From assembly GCA_024408695.1 (NCBI GenBank), contig JAKSUU010000006.1, positions 1-14,422 on the forward strand: a stretch of 14,422 nt of DNA, written 5' to 3'. A program made the translations under genes and the position numbers. The notes below the pieces were generated by a model. That model was not told the origin of the DNA, searched no databases, and saw nothing but the letters and a program-made list of their open reading frames with translations. The DNA is from Coriobacteriales bacterium (lineage in GTDB: Bacteria; Actinomycetota; Coriobacteriia; Coriobacteriales; QAMH01). Below, piece by piece: positions 1-6,656 of the stretch; positions within the stretch are counted from its first letter, which is position 1; each line of letters begins with the position of its first letter.

Positions 1-30
1 GCAGGATTGCTATGTGCAGGATTGCTATTC
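1..30. repeat. Tandem 15-bp coding repeat
   Basis: GCAGGATTGCTAT occurs at 1-13 and again at 16-28, giving two copies of a 15-bp unit within the zinc-ribbon gene; on the minus strand it encodes SNPAH-type linker repeats. The array may continue outside the window. Confidence 0.6.
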
Positions 31-173
31 GAAGAAACTGTGCTCGCACCCGGATTAGAATCAGTAGTGTTTTTTTGGACGCTCGCATCAGTTTGCTCGA
101 ATTTAATTCCACATCCCCTACAAAACTTATCATTCGGTAAAACTTTAGCGCCACATTTTGTGCAAAATTTCAT
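1..173 (-). CDS. Zinc-ribbon protein, N-terminal part only (runs off the window)
   Basis: Reading leftward from an ATG at 173, the first 57 codons are open to the window edge. The product begins MKFCTKCGAKVLPNDKFCRGC, a classic short zinc ribbon with metal ligands C4, C7, C18 and C21. It is followed by a Ser/Asn/Pro/Thr-rich linker. The start is supported by AGGAG at a good distance upstream (about 184-188 on the complement). The last visible codons contain a tandem 15-bp repeat encoding SNPAH units. In such proteins the ribbon usually sits in the cytoplasm before a linker and a transmembrane segment with an exported or enzymatic C-terminal domain, but that part is outside the window, so no function can be given. 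The plus-strand reading frame over the same bases is an antisense shadow. Confidence 0.8.
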   Translation of the reverse strand, partial: MKFCTKCGAKVLPNDKFCRGCGIKFEQTDASVQKNTTDSNPGASTVSSNSNPAHSNP

Positions 174-331
174 AATATTACTCCTAAATTTTTATCTTTT
201 TTTCAGGCTTGAATTTTATAACCATGAAACAAAAATAATAATAGCAAACAACTCAAAATTTTTAGATATTGCCTAAATGCATTCGGTGACTCTTTGCTTT
301 TACTAAAAACCATACTCTTCGACCTGCCAAT
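174..331. other. Intergenic region upstream of the zinc-ribbon gene
   Basis: This AT-rich gap separates the zinc-ribbon start from the 33-bp repeat element. It holds the AGGAG ribosome-binding site of the zinc-ribbon gene and presumably its promoter, for example a TATAAA on the minus strand near 218-223. No convincing -35 box at 17 bp could be matched. I see no RNA gene and no terminator-type hairpin with a T-run. Confidence 0.4.
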
Positions 332-364
332 TGGTACAAAACATATCAGGTATTATTTGTACCA
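332..364. repeat. 33-bp palindromic element, copy A
   Basis: Perfect 9-bp inverted arms TGGTACAAA (332-340) and TTTGTACCA (356-364) flank a 15-bp middle containing ATATCAGGTA. It begins directly after the stop codon of the exported Cys-rich protein (stop 365-367, minus strand). It matches copy B (1247-1279) at 29 of 33 positions in the same orientation. A weak hairpin is possible but there is no T-run, so a terminator role is not supported. It could be a regulator site, a site-specific recombination site, or a small dispersed palindromic repeat. Confidence 0.75.
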
Positions 365-1228
365 CTAATATCTAAAACTCATTTCTGAGTTATCCTCGAC
401 ACGACCATCTGAATAAACAATTACATCAGCTAGGTTCCAATCTGGGTAATTTGGACCTTTACTATAATAAAGATGTACGTAATAAGCCCCATTATTATGC
501 CCCATAACTTCAGCTCCGTACCCATCTCCACCATAAGTTTTACCTTTGCCTACATAATATTCAATCGCAAGTTTAATCGCTGCATCTTCGCTGTTTACCT
601 TATTTTTTGCAGCTTCTTCTGCTTTTCTTTTTTCCTCTTCTTCCTTAGCAATGCGTTCTTTTTCTGCCGTCACCGCATCATCTCGCACTTTAACTGTTGC
701 CTCTTTACATTCATCTGCGTTAATAGGACAATTTTTATCGGACTTTGCATATTCGTAAGCAACATTAATCTCTTCATCACTTACCTCTAAACAATTCTTT
801 TTTGTGTATGTAAATTTTTGCTCAGCTAAAACAACGCATTTCTCCCCGGCTTTAAGTGATTCTTCAACTTTTAAATCGCAAGTATTCCCAGGGCATGCAT
901 AAATAGAGCCGTTTTTACAAAGCGGAGAAGCCGGAAAAGACAAACTATATTCTCCCTTACAAAGTGCAAAACCACCATCTTTACTACTCATATATTTAAC
1001 TTCATTTACTTCTTTATTGTCGAGGTCTTTGCCTTTTACTTCAATTGGAATGCGTGAACTGTTGTCCTGGTCAAAGTCATCAAGTTCAACCTGGATTTCT
1101 ATAAAATGTGGTTCGTGTAGCTGCTTATTTTGAAACCATATAAAAAACATAAATCCAGCAACAATTAAAATCGCTGCAATAACACATATGCAAATAATAA
1201 CTGTCTTTTTCTTCTTTTTTTCATTCAT
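365..1228 (-). CDS. Membrane-anchored exported Cys-rich protein, unknown function
   Basis: This 287-aa protein starts with a Lys-rich cytoplasmic tip (residues 3-8) and one transmembrane segment (about 9-31), so by the positive-inside rule the rest should lie outside the membrane. Residues about 43-135 look like a beta-rich domain. Eight cysteines follow the membrane segment (90, 104, 112, 117, 131, 146, 167, 174), enough for four disulfides. A charged Lys/Glu helix, probably coiled coil, covers about 183-212, and a small C-terminal domain (about 213-287) is rich in Tyr and Gly. AGGA seven bases before the ATG supports the start. The gene lies exactly between the two 33-bp palindromic elements. 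I do not recognise a named family; the domain plan resembles exported proteins I recall from Coriobacteriia, which is only an impression. Confidence 0.82.
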   Translation of the reverse strand: MNEKKKKKTVIICICVIAAILIVAGFMFFIWFQNKQLHEPHFIEIQVELDDFDQDNSSRIPIEVKGKDLDNKEVNEVKYMSSKDGGFALCKGEYSLSFPASPLCKNGSIYACPGNTCDLKVEESLKAGEKCVVLAEQKFTYTKKNCLEVSDEEINVAYEYAKSDKNCPINADECKEATVKVRDDAVTAEKERIAKEEEEKRKAEEAAKNKVNSEDAAIKLAIEYYVGKGKTYGGDGYGAEVMGHNNGAYYVHLYYSKGPNYPDWNLADVIVYSDGRVEDNSEMSFRY

Positions 1229-1246
1229 AATAAAATCCTAAAATTT

Positions 1247-1279
1247 TGGTACAAAAAATATCAGGTAAGTTTTGTACCA
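1247..1279. repeat. 33-bp palindromic element, copy B
   Basis: Inverted arms TTTGGTACAAAA (1245-1256) and TTTTGTACCAAA (1270-1281) are perfect over 12 bp and flank a 13-base middle with the same ATATCAGGTA core as copy A. It lies 18 bp upstream of the minus-strand ATG at 1228 and about 60 bp upstream of the plus-strand HAD gene, so it sits in a divergent intergenic region where an operator would be expected. The copies are 915 bp apart and directly oriented by their asymmetric cores. Confidence 0.75.
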
Positions 1280-1339
1280 AATTACCAGTCTGAAATTTAA
1301 CATAAAGTTATTTTACAGAAAAAGTCTAAAATTAACTAT

Positions 1340-1936
1340 ATGGAAAATGCAAACGACATACTAATTTTCGATTTAGATGGCACAATTGCCAACACAGAAA
1401 AATACCACTGGATTGCACACAACCAAGTAGTCGATAAATTTGAAATTCATTTTGATGACGATGATGTACGACGCTATGTTGGACGCAATGACATGCAAAT
1501 TTATGATATGATTTGCGCTGATTATAATTTGGACATTGATAAGGACAAAGCAATTCAAGAAAAAATTGATGCTTTTATTGCACTTGCAAAACAACACAAT
1601 TTGCAACCATATAAAAATATTTTAGAAATTATTCAGACATCCACACTCGATAAATACATATTGACCTCACAAAACTCAACCATTTTGAATTTTTTGATTG
1701 ACAAATGGAATCTGCGTCAATATTTCAAAAAAATAATTTCGATTGATAAAACAAACTTAAGCAAATTAGATGTTATTAAAAATTTTGCTCAACAAAACTT
1801 TCGACCAACAATTTATGAGGATAGCCCAAGGGTTATCTTTGAACTAAACGATGCAGGTTACGATTGTATCGCAGTGCTAGGGCCGTTTAATAGAGATGAA
1901 TTAAAAGATTATCCTAATTGGATTGATCCACGATAA
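1340..1936 (+). CDS. HAD-superfamily hydrolase, beta-phosphoglucomutase/phosphatase-like
   Basis: This 198-aa protein has the four HAD motifs in order. Motif I is FDLDGT with nucleophile D11 and acid/base D13, motif II is LTSQN around T109/S110, a motif III lysine lies near K142, and motif IV is YEDSP with E160 and D161. The region between motifs I and II (about 16-85) is helical, as in the four-helix cap of class-C1 phosphoglycolate-phosphatase/phosphoglucomutase types. The family transfers or hydrolyses phosphate from small metabolites through an aspartyl-phosphate; the substrate here is unknown. It is the only plus-strand gene and is divergent from the exported Cys-rich protein. No Shine-Dalgarno is visible; a TAAAAT hexamer at 1327-1332, only seven bases before the ATG, would fit a leaderless transcript, though no -35 box supports it. 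Its last 23 bases overlap the converging gene at 1914. Confidence 0.9.
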   Translation: MENANDILIFDLDGTIANTEKYHWIAHNQVVDKFEIHFDDDDVRRYVGRNDMQIYDMICADYNLDIDKDKAIQEKIDAFIALAKQHNLQPYKNILEIIQTSTLDKYILTSQNSTILNFLIDKWNLRQYFKKIISIDKTNLSKLDVIKNFAQQNFRPTIYEDSPRVIFELNDAGYDCIAVLGPFNRDELKDYPNWIDPR

Positions 1937-2960
1937 TTGGCAAATCTTTATAACTCGATATCTTTATCGAATTTAGTCTATCTATCAATTCTTTCTCGTT
2001 TCTAATTGCACATTTCTGTTGAATGATGTTTACAAAATCCGGGCCACCAGCATAAATAGGCAGTTCAATATAATTTTGTGGAACCGTGTAATTTCTTCCA
2101 AAACTAGGTTTATAATTCAAAAATGCGCCTTTTAATACAGGTGGAAACTCCTGTTTTATTTGGTCATCGCTAGGAACAAATTCAAGCTGGCGCAACAATT
2201 CATTGATTGAGGTTTGCGCACTAGCAAACAGCCCCTCATCAAAATCTATCTTATTTATTGGAGGAACAAAGACGTCTTGTCCGTTGGCTTTTGGTTGCGA
2301 ATTAATATAAGCTAAATCTATACCTTCTAAATAATCAATTAATTTAAAATTGTAACTTTGCTTGAATGTGTCCTTATTATACGCAAGAAATTTTGTATGA
2401 ATGAAGAACTTTCTTTCTTGTTCCCAATAAACAGCGTCGTCTATAAAATCTAAATCTATAATTGCACAGTAGCTTGCCTTAAATTCTCTGGTAGTTAAGT
2501 AATAAATAAGATTAGCGGCAAACATTTCTAAGTATGCACCAGGAAGCATAGCATAAGAAATTTCACCTTCGCCCCAAAAATAATAAAGCTTGTTGTCTTC
2601 AACAAACATAACTTCATTGTTAACGGCATCAGAAGCGAGTCTGTAACTGTAATATCCTTCAAATAGTCCGACTGCACCAAATAGTATCCCAAGAAGTATT
2701 CCAAACATTGTCATTAAAGTACACATCTCGTTAAAGTCTCCGGCATAATAAAAAACATTCGGGCCAAACACTCGTGGTAAGATTGTAAACATTCCAACAC
2801 TTGCAACGAGCAAAAAAACTGCTGCGACAAAACCTATTCTTGAGCATCGTTTCGCTGTAGCTGTTTTACACAACCAAGGAAATATGCTATAAGCACCACC
2901 GTGAATCCATTGTTTTTTTATTTCTTTATTTGAACAAAAACGAAAATATAAAGATGTCAT
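1914..2960 (-). CDS. Two-TM membrane protein of unknown function
   Basis: This 348-aa protein has two hydrophobic segments near its N-terminus (about 43-61 and 82-101) joined by a short loop, followed by about 245 mostly hydrophilic residues, probably cytoplasmic. The middle (about 115-200) reads like a small beta-sheet domain with several Tyr/Phe-rich strands. I recognise no catalytic motif. The ATG is nine bases after the TAA of the upstream lipoprotein gene, with AAGG before it, so the two are very probably co-transcribed and translated in sequence. The 3' end overlaps the HAD gene tail to tail by 23 bp, and no terminator is visible there. Possible partner of the lipoprotein just upstream. 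Confidence 0.75.
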   Translation of the reverse strand: MTSLYFRFCSNKEIKKQWIHGGAYSIFPWLCKTATAKRCSRIGFVAAVFLLVASVGMFTILPRVFGPNVFYYAGDFNEMCTLMTMFGILLGILFGAVGLFEGYYSYRLASDAVNNEVMFVEDNKLYYFWGEGEISYAMLPGAYLEMFAANLIYYLTTREFKASYCAIIDLDFIDDAVYWEQERKFFIHTKFLAYNKDTFKQSYNFKLIDYLEGIDLAYINSQPKANGQDVFVPPINKIDFDEGLFASAQTSINELLRQLEFVPSDDQIKQEFPPVLKGAFLNYKPSFGRNYTVPQNYIELPIYAGGPDFVNIIQQKCAIRNEKELIDRLNSIKISSYKDLPIIVDQSN

Positions 2961-2969
2961 CCCAAAACC

Positions 2970-3971
2970 TTAGCTTTTTGTGATGCTGTAATTTAATACC
3001 TTTATGAAATTTTTATAATTTTCATATTCTGGTCCAGATTTATCCATATACGAAGTAACTACAACACAAGTATCATCAACAACAAATGCAAATCTGTATA
3101 AATCGCATTCCACATCATTTACCTTAGCGGAACTAATAATTTCAATTAATTCTATTTGTTTTTGATTGATGTCTTTAATGCTTATTTTATTAACTGCCTC
3201 AAAATCCTCTGACCCCCTAATTGTTGCCATATAATCATCGACTGTTTTATTTTCTGATGGAACCTGAAAAGCTTTTAAGGATGGGACAGGAAAAAAGCTT
3301 TGTGTGTTTTGTGTTAGTTCTCGAACATCACTCCATTTAAAATTACTGGCATAATTTTCAAGTATACCTTGAGACTTTTCTTCTTCATCAATTGTTTTTT
3401 CAAACATGTAAAATGGCACATCTATCTTGTATTTTGTATCACCTATATTCAAAGTTTTTGTTGGTTCTAAACTATCAAACTGCACAAAGGTATCGTTTTC
3501 GCCTTCAAAAATTTCAGATTGAACATAATAAGTATCTTGCTTGTTTGCAAGTTTTCCTTTATATGTATAAAAACATGAATTTTGTATTCCTGCATTACCC
3601 CAAGTGTCAGACATTATGTACGGACATTCGTTTTCTGCATAATAATTTTTGATTTGATCTTTTGTGACCTCTTCAAGGGTTCTTCCCTTTTTTTCTATTG
3701 AATAAATAGCACGATACTGCTTGGTATCATCGCAAATATAAGCTTTTGAAAGGCTGCAGCCCTCTTTTAACTTTTCGTTGTCAAGATCGTGTGTAATATG
3801 AAAATCAGTTGCATAAACCGCAGTTGGCAAACCTTCTCCAATAGTAATTGTATTAACAAGCTCAGCTTCTTCTTTAGCTTTTTGTGGATCTTGACCAAGA
3901 CAAGCACAAAGAGTTAAAACTAAACAAAAACTTGCAATAGCAACAAGGCAAACTAGAATTTTCTTTTTCAT
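2970..3971 (-). CDS. Lipoprotein of unknown function
   Basis: This 333-aa protein begins with a Lys-rich n-region and a hydrophobic stretch ending in LCAC (residues 21-24), a good lipobox with C24 as the lipidated residue. It should therefore sit on the outer face of the membrane. The mature part is acidic and hydrophilic, with no catalytic motif that I recognise. A region from about 100 to 180 alternates short strands with charged turns. AGGTGAG just before the ATG supports the start. It follows the ABC permease gene by only 37 bp, but that gap has its own TATAAT and an operator-like palindrome, so it may be both read through from the importer operon and separately controlled. It is not the importer's binding protein: that is encoded by the first gene of the operon and has the NMT1-like sequence. 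Confidence 0.8.
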   Translation of the reverse strand: MKKKILVCLVAIASFCLVLTLCACLGQDPQKAKEEAELVNTITIGEGLPTAVYATDFHITHDLDNEKLKEGCSLSKAYICDDTKQYRAIYSIEKKGRTLEEVTKDQIKNYYAENECPYIMSDTWGNAGIQNSCFYTYKGKLANKQDTYYVQSEIFEGENDTFVQFDSLEPTKTLNIGDTKYKIDVPFYMFEKTIDEEEKSQGILENYASNFKWSDVRELTQNTQSFFPVPSLKAFQVPSENKTVDDYMATIRGSEDFEAVNKISIKDINQKQIELIEIISSAKVNDVECDLYRFAFVVDDTCVVVTSYMDKSGPEYENYKNFIKVLNYSITKS

Positions 3972-3980
3972 AATCTCACC

Positions 3981-4003
3981 TAATGAACACTGTATTCATT
4001 ATA
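3981..4003 (-). promoter_or_regulatory. Operator-like palindrome overlapping a -10 box
   Basis: TAATGAACAC (3981-3990) and GTATTCATTA (3992-4001) form a palindrome around a single central base, with nine of ten arm positions complementary. It overlaps a perfect TATAAT on the minus strand (complement of 3998-4003), placing it between the -10 box and the ribosome-binding site of the lipoprotein gene. A repressor bound here would block transcription starting from this box. No good -35 box lies 16-18 bp upstream. The half-site spacing does not fit the Gram-positive LexA box (GAAC-N4-GTTC). The cognate regulator is unknown. Confidence 0.5.
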
Positions 4004-4008
4004 CTTTA

Positions 4009-4746
4009 TTACCAATTAGACAATCTTTTTTCAAGAATATCAAAAATTTCGAAAAGCACAATGCCGATAATTGCTAGCACAAAAACTCCCGCAAACATAC
4101 GTGAATAGTCAACCAGGGCCCAAGAGTTCATAATAAAATAGCCAAGGCCAGTAGACCCCGCTACCGATTCCGAAATAAAAAGCACTGCAATACCAATTGC
4201 ACTTGAAATACGAAGAGAACTAAACAATCCTGGCAGAGTAGCTGGTAAAACTACATATTTAAACATCTGAAATTTGCTAGCTCCAATTGCCTGCAAAGCA
4301 AGTTTATGACTTTTATCAATTTTAAGACAAGCATCTCGCATTACCACTATAACCTGAAACACCACAGTAATTGTTACGAGAGCAACTTTTGGAACATCGC
4401 CAAGTCCTAACAAAATAAGCAAAAGGGGCAAAAAAACTATTTTGGGAAGAGGGTAAAGCATATAAAAAGCAGGCGATAATAGGTCGTTCAGTTTTTGCGA
4501 AGTGCCGAGCAAAACTCCTATAGGATATCCAATAATAGTACCTAACGCCAGCGAAATGAGCATTCTATATAAACTTATCCAAGCGTCTCCTGCAAGCGTT
4601 GAGAAATTAGTAAATGTTATATAAATTGCATCGATAGGGCTAGGTAACGCTGGTGTGTTAAGAATAATAGAGGTAAGATGCCATCCACCTAGAACAATGA
4701 CAAGGCTAAAGAATATGCAAAAAATTTTCCAACCCGCTTTATTCAT
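4009..4746 (-). CDS. ABC importer permease, SsuC/ThiX-like (BPD_transp_1)
   Basis: This is the membrane subunit of the importer encoded here. With the start chosen it has 245 aa. It has about six hydrophobic segments and a clear EAA-type cytoplasmic loop around residues 149-173 (ALQAIGASKFQMFKYVVLP, ending near LPG), the coupling helix that docks on the ATPase. This loop and the length fit the nitrate/sulfonate/taurine/thiamine-precursor class. An upstream in-frame ATG at 4770 would add eight residues, but I prefer the ATG at 4746. Its ATGA overlaps the ATPase stop codon, typical of translational coupling, and AGAAGG lies about nine bases upstream. Together with the ATPase and the binding lipoprotein it forms a complete importer; the permease may work as a homodimer. 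Confidence 0.92.
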   Translation of the reverse strand: MNKAGWKIFCIFFSLVIVLGGWHLTSIILNTPALPSPIDAIYITFTNFSTLAGDAWISLYRMLISLALGTIIGYPIGVLLGTSQKLNDLLSPAFYMLYPLPKIVFLPLLLILLGLGDVPKVALVTITVVFQVIVVMRDACLKIDKSHKLALQAIGASKFQMFKYVVLPATLPGLFSSLRISSAIGIAVLFISESVAGSTGLGYFIMNSWALVDYSRMFAGVFVLAIIGIVLFEIFDILEKRLSNW

Positions 4747-5516
4747 TTTTGTAAGCCTTCTTTGTTGCAAGCTAAAGCATCTTTTAATTTTTGTTGAAGT
4801 AACTGGCGTTTAATAATAAAATCTTGCGAAAAAAGATAATCTTTATCTAAATGATTTGAATTATCTAATTCATAGATAATTGTTGACGGCTTTTCACTAA
4901 ATACTAAAACTCTGCTACTAAGCTTTAGCGCCTCATCGATATTGTGCGTAATAAGAATTTGTGCATATTTGTTTGCGATTTGTGACTCTAAAAATATATC
5001 TTGCAAATTTATACGATTAATGTCATCAACATGACAAAGTGGCTCGTCACATAACATTAAATTTGTGTCTACTGCTATAGCTTTAGCTATACAAGCGCGT
5101 TGCTTTTGGCCCATAGACAATTCTTTAGGGAATTTTTTGGAATATTTTTTTAACTCAACTTTTTCGAGCGCCAAATTAACCTTTTCTTTGCGTTGAGTTG
5201 CATCGACTCCATGCAATTTTAGTGGCAACTCAACATTTTTATAAACGCTATACCAAGGCAAAAGACCAAATTCGCTAGAAACATAGCTTGTTTGTGTATC
5301 TGCTCCTTTGATGGCCTTATTTTCTTTTAGCACAGCACCAGAATTTGCTTTTAATAAACCACAAATAATTTTTAATAAGGTAGATTTACCACACCCACTT
5401 GGACCAATAATCGATATCGCCTCGTGTTTTTCTAAAGAAAAATTTATACCTTCGAGCAAATGAGGGCTACCACTATTATCGTAAGAGAAATTTAAATCGC
5501 GAACTTCTAAAAACAT
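4743..5516 (-). CDS. ABC importer ATPase, SsuB/TauB-like, with altered motifs
   Basis: This 257-aa protein is the ATP-hydrolysing subunit of the importer. Walker A is GPSGCGKST (38-46), the signature is LSMGQ (133-137), Walker B is LMLCDEP with catalytic E158, and the H-loop is ITHN with H191. FGLLPW (83-88) matches the region after the Q-loop in SsuB/TauB-type ATPases, but the Q-loop glutamine itself is replaced by S81. The signature has Met for the second residue that is normally Gly, and the D-loop reads CHVDD instead of the usual SALD. Catalytic Walker residues are intact, so ATP binding is expected. The gene starts two bases after the binding-protein stop codon (TAATAATG junction) and overlaps the permease start by four bases. 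Substrate unknown. Confidence 0.92.
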   Translation of the reverse strand: MFLEVRDLNFSYDNSGSPHLLEGINFSLEKHEAISIIGPSGCGKSTLLKIICGLLKANSGAVLKENKAIKGADTQTSYVSSEFGLLPWYSVYKNVELPLKLHGVDATQRKEKVNLALEKVELKKYSKKFPKELSMGQKQRACIAKAIAVDTNLMLCDEPLCHVDDINRINLQDIFLESQIANKYAQILITHNIDEALKLSSRVLVFSEKPSTIIYELDNSNHLDKDYLFSQDFIIKRQLLQQKLKDALACNKEGLQK

Positions 5517-5518
5517 TA

Positions 5519-6487
5519 TTATTTAGAAAATGTCCCATCTGCCGCTTTATATTTTACATTTTCGCTTAAATAGCCTTTGGATTTCATCCATGCTAGGACA
5601 TTATCTACCCATTCTTGTTTTGGCAACTCACAAGTTGGATAAACTGAAATCTTATAAGAATCTTTTACCTTGTCAGAAATATTAGCTTTTTCGCAAAGCA
5701 AGCCTTTGTATTTTTCTGGATTACCATTTATTTCTTTTGCAGCTTTATCCCATACTTTTTTCATTTTAGTGTTGATATGTTCAAAATCTGATTTCTTTAG
5801 CATGTTATCTGATGCAATCATTACGGATTGCGTTATGTTTTCTTTAGTGTCATCTGCAACGGTACGCATGCCTTCTACTTCACCTAATGCAAGAAGTGTC
5901 CCAGGTAAAACAGATGCTTTGACTTGTTTGCTAAGAGTGCTTTGATAACGCACAGGAAGCTTTTGAATCTCTTCTTTTACAATCTCCTCTTTACTTAAGC
6001 CGGCCTGTGTAAGAAGCGTGTCCATAACATATTCAAGCATAGTGTTCGAGCCAACACCAATAGGCACATTACGAAGATCTTTTAGGGTTTGAATACTTGG
6101 ATCGTTGCTCATAATACCAAAGCGACCTTGGTCGGCTTCGGTTCCAAGGGTAACCCATTCAATAGCAGTATTTTGATTTTTATCAAAAATACTAGCAGTA
6201 ACAACAATATCTGTCATAGCATAATCGACTTCGCCACTAGTTATACCAGCAATAAGTTCGGTTGCACTACTAAAAGTTTTAATATTTGCGTCAATTCCTT
6301 CTTCATTAAAATATGCCTGATCTTGCGCAACCCAATAAGGCAAAAAATCCTCTGTTTGAAGGGTGCCAATGTTTACGCTTTGAGTTTTATTTTGTGATGT
6401 TTCGCCACAAGCAACACAAACAAAACAAACGGCCACAACGCAAATTAATGCCACTAAATAACTTACGCTTTTATAAATTAACTTCAT
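5519..6487 (-). CDS. ABC importer substrate-binding lipoprotein, NMT1/SsuA-like
   Basis: This 322-aa protein has a signal peptide ending in CVAC, with C27 the likely lipidated residue; the -3 residue is Cys rather than the usual Leu/Val, so the lipobox is slightly unusual. The mature sequence starts with VNIGTLQTEDFLPYWVAQDQ, then AYFNEEGID and ELIAGITSGEVDYAMTD. This is the pattern of NMT1/THI5-like periplasmic-binding domains that serve nitrate, alkanesulfonate, taurine or pyrimidine-precursor importers. It should capture the substrate outside the membrane and hand it to the permease two genes downstream. No biosynthetic or catabolic neighbour identifies the ligand. The Shine-Dalgarno is weak. 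The gene opens the operon and follows the terminator of the upstream gene cluster. Confidence 0.9.
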   Translation of the reverse strand: MKLIYKSVSYLVALICVVAVCFVCVACGETSQNKTQSVNIGTLQTEDFLPYWVAQDQAYFNEEGIDANIKTFSSATELIAGITSGEVDYAMTDIVVTASIFDKNQNTAIEWVTLGTEADQGRFGIMSNDPSIQTLKDLRNVPIGVGSNTMLEYVMDTLLTQAGLSKEEIVKEEIQKLPVRYQSTLSKQVKASVLPGTLLALGEVEGMRTVADDTKENITQSVMIASDNMLKKSDFEHINTKMKKVWDKAAKEINGNPEKYKGLLCEKANISDKVKDSYKISVYPTCELPKQEWVDNVLAWMKSKGYLSENVKYKAADGTFSK

Positions 6488-6522
6488 ATTTTTGATTAAA
6501 TCGCCAAAATATTCTATTAATA

Positions 6523-6528
6523 ATTATA
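6523..6528 (-). promoter_or_regulatory. Possible -10 box of the ABC importer operon
   Basis: A perfect TATAAT on the minus strand lies 35 bases before the binding-protein ATG and just past the terminator of the preceding gene cluster, where a promoter is expected. The position 16-18 bp upstream falls inside the terminator stem and does not resemble a -35 box, so this is only a candidate. Confidence 0.35.
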
Positions 6529-6533
6529 CACAT

Positions 6534-6587
6534 AAAAAAACAGCTTGCCTTTTTGAATGGTTTTAAGCAATTTAAAAACAAGCTGTT
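6534..6587 (-). terminator. Rho-independent terminator after the TerB-like gene
   Basis: On the minus strand, AACAGCTTG (complement of 6579-6587) pairs perfectly with CAAGCTGTT (complement of 6539-6547) and runs straight into a T-run (complement of 6534-6540). The loop is long, about 31 bases, but complementary TTTTT/AAAAA blocks next to the stem can extend it inward. It lies about 70 bp after the stop of the TerB-like gene and about 50 bp before the importer operon, so it most likely ends the large right-hand gene cluster. No T-run follows on the plus strand. Confidence 0.7.
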
Positions 6588-6656
6588 GTCAATTTAAAAT
6601 ATTTTTCAATAAAAATTTAAACTTTTTGCAGAAAAGATTTGTTTTTGAACCCCTTA
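6588..6656. other. Spacer between TerB-like gene and terminator
   Basis: An AT-rich 69-bp stretch. A TTGACA on the minus strand (complement of 6587-6592) is present, but no -10 box follows at a proper distance. Nothing else is recognisable. Confidence 0.4.

Noticed and set aside
7..276. Plus-strand open frame of 89 codons at the window start
   Set aside because: It is antisense to the zinc-ribbon gene, whose CxxC pairs and AGGAG site show minus to be the coding strand; its second half is AT-rich intergenic sequence.
332..364. Element A as a rho-independent terminator
   Set aside because: The stem is only 9 bp, AT-rich with a 15-base loop, has no T-run, and a near-identical copy lies upstream of a start codon.
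4747..4770. Earlier ATG for the permease, adding eight residues
   Set aside because: The ATG at 4746 makes the standard ATGA overlap with the ATPase stop and has AGAAGG at a better distance.
6587..6592. Perfect TTGACA on the minus strand as a -35 box
   Set aside because: At 16-18 bp downstream the sequence is TTGCTT/GCTTAA, not a -10 box, and the region is the terminator arm.
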